64,000 bases of DNA from Maniola hyperantus. Its lineage: Eukaryota; Arthropoda; Insecta; Lepidoptera; Nymphalidae. The DNA lies in assembly GCF_902806685.2 (NCBI RefSeq), contig NC_048537.1, forward strand, positions 10,438,720-10,502,719, in the 5' to 3' direction. Below are positions 48,801 through 57,800 of this stretch, one piece after another (positions within the stretch are counted from its first letter, which is position 1; each line of letters opens with the position of its first letter). The translations under genes and the position numbers were made by a program. Below the pieces are notes generated by a model. The model was not told the DNA's origin and made no database searches. It worked only from the letters and a program-made list of their open reading frames with translations.

Positions 48801-51800
48801 GCTTTAATTATTGGTGAAGGAAAAGATCATGAGGAACCCTGCAAGGCTGAGAGTTCTCAATAATGTTCACAAAGGTGTGCTATGTCTGCCAAAACTTCCT
48901 CAGTACCAAGTGAACCGGCGGCGATGTGTTGATCATGGTGATGATCAAACTAAAATTATAGGCGAGTACGCTGTATATTTTAATATAGGTTTGGTCAATC
49001 TTAACTGATACTATTTAAATCTAAGTACGTAAGCAGGTAGGTACTTATCTTTGATTTTCAATATCAATGCATATTACCTACTACAAAATCAATTCCCATT
49101 CAGCGTACGCGTCTAAAACATTGACTTAGCTAATGTGGCGTGATCAGTACAGATAATCTGCAATTCAAACACATCGACTCTTGAATGTTAAGTAGCACAT
49201 GCGGAACGCAAGTTTAGTTGGCAGATCAAACATTGCGCACAAGTTGAGACTCGAGTCAGGCTTTTGATTTGCCAAGTTTCCGCCTAAGTAACCGGACCGA
49301 CCAACACTATCGCGACTCCATCGGCGTTGCTTAAACAGTTTACTGTTTACTTCTGTCGTTTGTATTTAAAGCAGTTGTCCCACCGCTGACGATTAGTGAG
49401 AAATGAGTTGAGATAAATAACGAGAAGCGAGTGTGTAGTTGGGATAGTTTGTCTCTGCCGTTCAGCCGTTTTTGCGTGATTGAGTAACAAACATCCAAAC
49501 ATCCAAACATCCACACTTTCACATTTATAATATTAGTAGGATTGAATTTATTCCAAGTAGGTACTTAGCAAAGAAATAAGGCCAAAAAAGAAAAAGAAAA
49601 AGAAAAAAAATAGTTAAGTTCATTAATTTGCAGTCAATAATTACTTAATTTACCGTTTCTATTCCCACGGGATGCGTACGTAAATCATAGATAAAAATAA
49701 CATAAATTTATATTAGGCAGTTAGGAAGAGACATGAGTTGAGATAGGTACATGACTACATTAACTCTATCTACTAAGCAAAGAAATAAACTCAATAGATA
49801 TAATAATTACATCAATTTATCGCTTCTATTCTGATGGGGTTCATAATAATAGGACGGTGCTATATAGAACAGTCGAGATATACTCGTAAATTACAAAAGC
49901 TTTGTTAGTCGGCTCCAAGAGAAGTCATAAACGCCGTGTCCACTCAACTGGCACTAACGAGCATTGTCTTATTTTACCACAATAGGTCACTTTTCTTAAG
50001 ACTAAAACCTTCGTACTCGTAAATTAAATCTTAATATCTCATTACTTGCAAGAGCCCCGCCTATTTGACGCTTGCCAAAAAACTAAAACAATTTTGGACA
50101 AGACGCGGTCTAAAAAGAATTATATAACTGTAGCTGAATGTGTACCTAACTTTGTTCTGCTTCTTAGGTTGTCTAGCGATATAACTATATTAATATAATT
50201 AGAGTCCAGTTGGGTAGGTCCAATATCGAGAAAGAGGTCAACCGCCGAATCCAGCTCGGTTGGGCAGCGTTCAGGAAGCTTCGAGATGTCTTCTTGTCCA
50301 AAATTCCTCAGTGCTTGAAGACCAAAGTCTTTGAACAGTGCGTGTTGCCAGTGATGACATATGGATCCGAGACATGGTCGCTAACTATGGGCCTCATAAG
50401 AAAGCTCAGAGTCACTCAGCGGGCGATGATGGAGAGAGCTATGCTTGGAGTTTCTCTACGTGATCAATCAGAAATGAGGAGATCCGTAGGAGAACTAGTG
50501 TAACCGGCATAGCTCAACGGGTTGCGAAACTGAAGTGGCAATGGGCAGGGCACATAGTTCGTACAACTGATAGACGTTGGGGTCCCAAGGTGCTGGAATG
50601 GCGACCTCGCACCAGAAGACGCAGCGTTGGAAGACCCCCCACTAGGTGGACGGACGGCATCAGACGAGTCGCAGGGAGCCGCTGGATTCAGGCGGTGCAA
50701 GACCGTGGCGTGTGGAAGTCCCTACAAGAGACCTATGTCCAGCTGTGGACGTCTATTGGTTGATGATGATGATGATGATGATGAATATAATTAGAGTACC
50801 GTCTAGTGAGAGTAATACTATGCAGTCTTATACTATTGGGTACAGTTTGTATTTTATCTTTAATCAGATAGGTACCTTATCTCTATGATCTGCTATGAAA
50901 GGATTTTTTCTAGCGGTTTTAAATTCAATCCCTAAAGGAGTGAAACAGGGGTTTGAAATTAATGTAGTCCACGCGGATGAAGTCGCGGGCATAAACTAGT
51001 GATATGAGAGTAGGTACACCTACACCGAAAATATGGTTCAATATACATGCATTGTTAAGTAAATATACGGCAGTGTAAATACGTGATATTAAGGACATAA
51101 CATGAATACTGTTTGTTAGTACGGCTCTGAACGGAAATTAACTGGTAAGTATATTTGATCTTATAGGGTTCTCAAAGAAATATAAACAAGATAAGCTAGA
51201 TATTATAATATTTCGCTCCTACTTTTAAAATAAAAGGCAGACGTATTACAGAAACTCCTATTTGTTACCAAACGCAGATTAGGTTTATTTTTGAACTTGT
51301 AATCAAAATTTCAAATCATTAAATACTAGCTATAGATAGAACACGTTGTCAGGTCAACTTGGTGAGGAAGACCTAAAGGGGGAAAAAGTACGCGACAGGT
51401 TGAGATGGCTATCGGGGTATGAGGTATGGGGACGCCACACACACCCGCACGTAACCCACGCTCGCCCGCACTGGGTTAGCACGGCAACTGCGCGGTGTGC
51501 GGGGCGTTCCCTCCCCGATTGCCATCTCGACCTATCGCGTACTATAATTGTAATAGTGTCGTGATTTTACGGTTGGTGCCTGCTTCTTAAGAATATTTTG
51601 ATAAGAATTTAAAGCCTATATTTGCTAAATGTGAGAAAGCAACAAAAATGTTTTATTAGGTCTCTCGTAATAAACTTAGAAAGAAGAAGAAACCTAGATG
51701 TACAAATATGCATACGGAGTAACTTATACAATTTGTACATATTTGAATTTTATTCCTAATACTTACTAGAGTCTCTAACCCAGTAGTTGATAGACTTGGG

Positions 51801-54800
51801 AGAGGATTCCACGTAGCACTCCAGTGTGACGTCAGTGCCGAGCGGTGCTCCCACCAATTGATTAGGCACCTGGATCACCGGGTGAACTGGTAACATAGAA
51901 AAAAGTTTATGATACCATCTCTCAGAACAACAAAAAATTCGGTCAAGTGCGAGTTGGACTCGCTCACAAAGGGTTCCGTATCACCTACAAGAAATAAAAA
52001 AAAATTAAATTTTCATCGCGGCCATTCGGTGAAAATTTCAACTCTCGAATCTATTACGGCTAACGAGATACAGCCCGCTTACAGACAGACAGACGGACGG
52101 ACGTGCGGACGGACAGCAGAGTCTTAGTAATATGGTCACGTTGGAACCCTAAACAGATTATCAATTATGACACATCTCTCAGAGTAACAAAAAAATGGCA
52201 ATCGGTGAAGACTGACGACAAAATAAAATTATGAAATAACAGGTTTTTTTTTGTAAAAATATTTTTTTTTAATTTGGAAATTATTATAACCGTTAACATT
52301 AGTTTAGTTTTTACACTATACCAATTTTTAGCTCTAAAAATCAAAAACCAATATTGACCGGACTATACCTAATACAATTTATGTCCCGTAGTGTGATTAA
52401 TAAAGCTTTATAAAACTTCTGTGGTGCAGTTACAAAATCAATTCGAAAAATGTAAATCACTTAAACGTTTCAGGTGAAGCGATTAGACACTAAACAATCC
52501 CAAAAACAAAAAAATAATTAAAAGACACTGCAGACTGACATTAAATAACACCATTAATAACAAAGAATCCTACGAAAGTTTCCGAAATAAACAACAATTA
52601 GAACGAATTTCCTGTCAGCCAGTTTTGTCTAATTGGGTTTTCGTAAATTTTGTTCTGTTTAAATGAAAAAGAAGAAAATTTGTCCCAAATTTTCCATACG
52701 AAGCGTCATAGGTACCTATTAGTTCTTGTTATACTATAAACTGAGATATTTTTTCCTAAAATATGTATATATACTGTTACTTACCAAGTTCAGTATAATA
52801 TTATTTTATCAGTAGGTTGTCCGTAAAATAACATTCTAAAGCTAGATTTTTCAAGAATCGGTCATTGATCATTATAATACAAAATTGTCAATAAAATTAA
52901 TGATACCACTCTTGACAAGTTTTTCGACAAAGTACCACTCCGCTAAAGTTAGCCGAAGCGGGTAAACACTTCTACACACTCGTCTGACGTCTCGGTGAGA
53001 AATCAGTTACAAATGTGGTTACAAAGTTGGTCTCAAACATGAATGAACTTAGATATTTTGACTCTAGCACAAACAGGTTGCCGACAGACGCGCAAGGCGT
53101 CAAGACGAGTCTTCTTGGGCAGCTTTTTTCTTTTCACTCAACTTCGCTTGTAATGTAGTGAGCGATTTAAGACTGATAGTTGCCCGGCAACTAGGTCAAC
53201 GGGCAACTCAAGAATCAGTAATTTACATGGAAGTCTAGTACAACTCCGTGCACGGAGTTGCGGCGACATCGTACGCACTAAATCGCTCACTACATTACAA
53301 GCGAAGTTGAGTGAAAAGAAAAAAGCTACCCAAGAAGACTCGTCGCGACGCCTTGCACGTCTGCCGTTTGTCTGACCGAGTTGCCAGGCGACTAGTTGAC
53401 CATGCGTAATGGGTTTTAGGTACAATATAAACGACTTACAGTGCACTTTGATCATGATCCTTTTGCTGATGGTAGGAGGCACACCATTGCTTGCGATGCA
53501 TAAGTATGCACCCATATCCGACCGAGAAATCTTGGTTAGCGTCAGCACTTCATCTTCGTAGACGGTCACTTAAAAAAAAATTAATATAACAATCCCATAT
53601 TTTGCATACCTAAATGCTTTTACATTATATTAATTTCATTGTATTGGCTTATCAAAAAATTGTGTAAGTTTATAAAAGGCACCGCTTATGCGGGTTGATA
53701 CCAAGAGCTAAGTTAATTAGTTAGTTTAGCTTAGCTTGCATAGCTGGCGCAGTTTTTCATACTTGGGTGCAGACTGAACTATGCAATCTAAGCTATGTGA
53801 GCTGACTAAAATAAGCTAAACTAAGTTAGTTGTGTATGTCGCTCCGCAGCTACGTCATCAGCTGAGCCCCTCCCGCCTACCCTGGGCTGGCATCCTTTCG
53901 CACTTCCTTCGCCAGTTTTATTTTATTTTTATTTTATTAATTAGGAACACATACAATACATATATTTTACATTTATGCATCACTTATACACAAACACACA
54001 CTGATATATGTATCGATAATATGTGTACACAACATTTGCAATTATCGTGTCAAGTGTTGTCCTTAGCTTCACTTAGTTTTGGTGTGCACGGGACATATTT
54101 CTAGTTTAGCTCAGCTTAGTATAGCCCAGCTGACTTAGTTTAGCTTTAATATAAGCTTAAATTTCAGTCTACAACTGGCTTTATAATCAGACTGGTTTTT
54201 TATATTTTAGATATGCAATACCCAATTTTGATCAATTAAGATGGGCTATGAAGATTCATAACCATTTGCAATTTTTTGTTATTTTTTAACGATGTTTTTC
54301 GATCTTTTAAAATGCTTTACCTTTATTTTTCACACCATTAGAATCTCTAACAACAATATCGGATCCATCTTCCCTTCTCCACATGACTCGCGGTATGGGC
54401 TGGCCATGAGCGCGACAGGAAACCCTTGCAATTCCTCCTTCTGGAACCATAACGTCGCCAGATGTCTCGTCTGCTACAAAGTCTGGTGGAATCACGACGT
54501 CTAAAAAACCCATCTAAAAACGTTTTATGATTTAATTTATAGGTATCTTATATAAAAAATGTATGTTGGTCTATATGGCTGGCTGCTCCTTATGTGTTCA
54601 AGTATCGTTAGTATGATTGAGCTGAAACTTTGTACAGTCATTGATGGGACTTGCGGGAAAAAAAATAATATAGTACCATCTTCGTACAGTAAGTAGCGCG
54701 CGAGTTGCATTGCAAAACGAGCCGGGCATTAATTAGTATTTAATAAAAATACTGACTAACATAATATCGTACAGCTCAAAACGCAGCGCTGGCTCTAAAA

Positions 54801-57800
54801 ACTTCTGTAGGTCTACGTAGGATTTTTAGAAATTACACCAGAGCGAAACCATGTGGGTTGGCTAGCGTTAGTAGCTTTAGTACCTTTGAATACCCAATAA
54901 AGCACATAATATATTGCTGGTATCTCTTAGATGGAGAGGACTGAGGACAGAAATCGTTTGGGCTACTTCAAATATTATAAGTACCTAAAATGTTGAACAG
55001 TTGTCTGAAAACGAACATGCATTTTAGGTTATAATATTTTTTTAACAAATTTAGGAACAAAGACAAAAGCTTGTCAGAATTTTTATCTTTAGAGATATCA
55101 TCAAAAAAAGTTAATTGGCAAACTAGTAGCGTCACATGAAATAATTTTTGTAACATATTACGTCAAGGGGCGTCATGCCGCGTCGACGTCGTCGAAGCCT
55201 GCAGCTGCACTGTCGCCCGGGGATTTATGCCGTTATCAGGCCCGGGTATAAATTACAGCGTACAGCAATAATTTAGGGGGACCATACACGAATCATTACC
55301 CGCTGCGCCGCTCGCTTGCTACCCACTAGCGTAGTTTAATTCACTTTATCTCTCCGACGTTTATTGTAATCGCATTTTAATTTTCGTTCATTCTCATTTT
55401 AACTGACATACGAAATTTTCCGGTAAAAATACCATGCATAATATTATGTAAGAATGATTAAAAACAGTGCATTCTTCAAGGGCTTTTAAAAGTTGAAGTT
55501 TTGTTGCAATATTTCCATAATGTTAAAGTTAAACTTTTAGTGAAAGAATAGACTCAAATTGTTTTTTTTTATCATAAACTGGATGGTCTTGCTTTTGTGC
55601 ATTTGTCATAATCAAATGTAGTAAAAGGAAAATTTTTCGTCCCTAACAATTTCATTTATTGTTTTACAATGGGCACTAATGCTAAATATTGTCCAGAAAT
55701 TAAATGTCGATGGAATAGTTACAACACCTACAGATTTGTTTTGTGGGCTTGGATGATGAACGAAATATCTGTTGCATCTGCTCCCGTGAAAATGTCACAC
55801 ACTGCATTTTACATACACTCAGTCTTGTTTATTTTTTCCGCAATTTTTGTCGGAATTCCACTGGTTTATTCGGAGATCTGTGTTTCACAATACACGAACG
55901 GCAATGTGATATCCGTATGGAATTTCTGCCCAATTTTTTGTGGAGTTGGATACGGTGCAGTTTATTTAATAATATTAAAATTAATTTTATTGATGGTGCT
56001 AAGCACGTGGTACCTGAAATACACATTTTATTCAGCCATGGATCCGCCACCATGGTTTACCTGTGATGATTACAACAACACAAAATGTATGGTTAAACGA
56101 GTCAACGTATCAATTTTTCAACACTGTTTAGAAGCGCAGAACTTATTTAGAACAGATTGTGGAATGAAAACAGCCAGCAGCTATTTTTTCGAAAAAGAAA
56201 TCGGTAACAATAACACCAAAAATAAAAACTGCACTCATTTGTGGGGAGCAATATTAGCCAGCGCTATATCAAGTGCCACGTTGTTTATTGTCTTAATAAA
56301 AAAGGAGAAGTTCTTTAAAATAAATGTCAGAGTTGCGGCGTCGTATTTGTGTATCGTATTGTTCTTGTTATTCTGTGTGGCGTTGTCGACCAGCGGAACA
56401 TGGTATGCGACGAAAATTGGAATTAATCGGTTCGAAATACAGTACAATAATTGTTTTTATACCTCGACTCAAGGTATTCTAGCGTGTGGAGTCGGGTGCG
56501 GTATTATTGGTTACTTGTCAAGAGATGTTTCGTTCCGCAGTCCAGCAACGATGACTGCTGTTACGGTGCCACTTTTCTCTACATTTATAACACTAATGTT
56601 AGCACTCATTATATTCAGCGGTATTAAAACTGTTTCTTACTATCACGGGGAGGAAGAGAACGTTTTAGAAGTGGGTGATAGCATATATTTCAATTTATTT
56701 GCGTCTGTATCTGAAATACTTGGTTATTTTGATGGTATGCCAATATGGAGTTTTGCTTTTTTTTCAACGGCATTTATTTGTCTACTGGTTAATATGTCGA
56801 TACTATATTTATTTCTTCTTGAATACCTGTCCAGTACTTGGCAAGTTGTTAAAAAGTACAAACATTTTAGTTATTTCTGTCTAATATTTTCAATTTTTGT
56901 TTTTTCGTTTCCCTTCTATTGTTCCGATCTTACTGTGGTTCTGTCAGATGTTACCGAAATTATTCAACTCACGAGCGCATTCTTCTTTTCTGTCGCAACA
57001 TATTGGATATACGGTTTCCGAAAACATAACGTAGATATTATATTTATGATTGGTGTTAAAGCTAGTTACTTTTGGAAGATCGCTTGGCTTACGATTCCTA
57101 TATGGATGCTATTAATTATTTACAAGAGGTGCACGAAACTTTTAGTGAAACAACATGAAAACTCCCTTTTCATTGAACCTCTATCTATAAACGTGGATGA
57201 ATTAATGGTTTACGCTTTCTTAGTAATTTACTTTTTTATTGTATTACTGGGAGCATTAATACAAGTCAAAAGATATTATTATCATGACAGCTTAAAAAAC
57301 TTATTTCGTCCCGTTCGTTACTGGGGACCTCAAGATAAAATTTTATTTAGAAGCAGAAACATGTTTGTTCCCGAGATTATGACTAGAGAATTTTTGTATA
57401 GACAAGTCAAAATTCGTGGTTACACCCGCAAAACCGAAACCAACGAAAATAGAAGAAATTATTCTAATGTAATGCAAGATATGATGTTACCTGAAAATAC
57501 CGAATGGAGTGCTCTGACATCGAACTAATATACGTAAATACATAAATAATACTTACGTTACTATGCCTGCTGAATTTAAAACTGAATATATTTATTTAAA
57601 TCATATTATTACATTTAATATATATTCCACCCTCTCTTACGATGTTATTATTTATAATATCTATCTCTATTATGAAACAAAATAAAGCTGACAAATGAAT
57701 GAAAAAAAATGAACTCATGACACCTTAGTGTGTGAGACTCATCCTTTAAAATATTACTTATGTGATTTCAAAGGTACTTTCTTACTAGAAAACGAATATA

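Noticed and set aside
53138..53569. 143-codon minus-strand frame as a single protein
   Set aside because: Only the first ~43 codons are DIP-like exon D; the rest reads through the donor into the inverted repeat.
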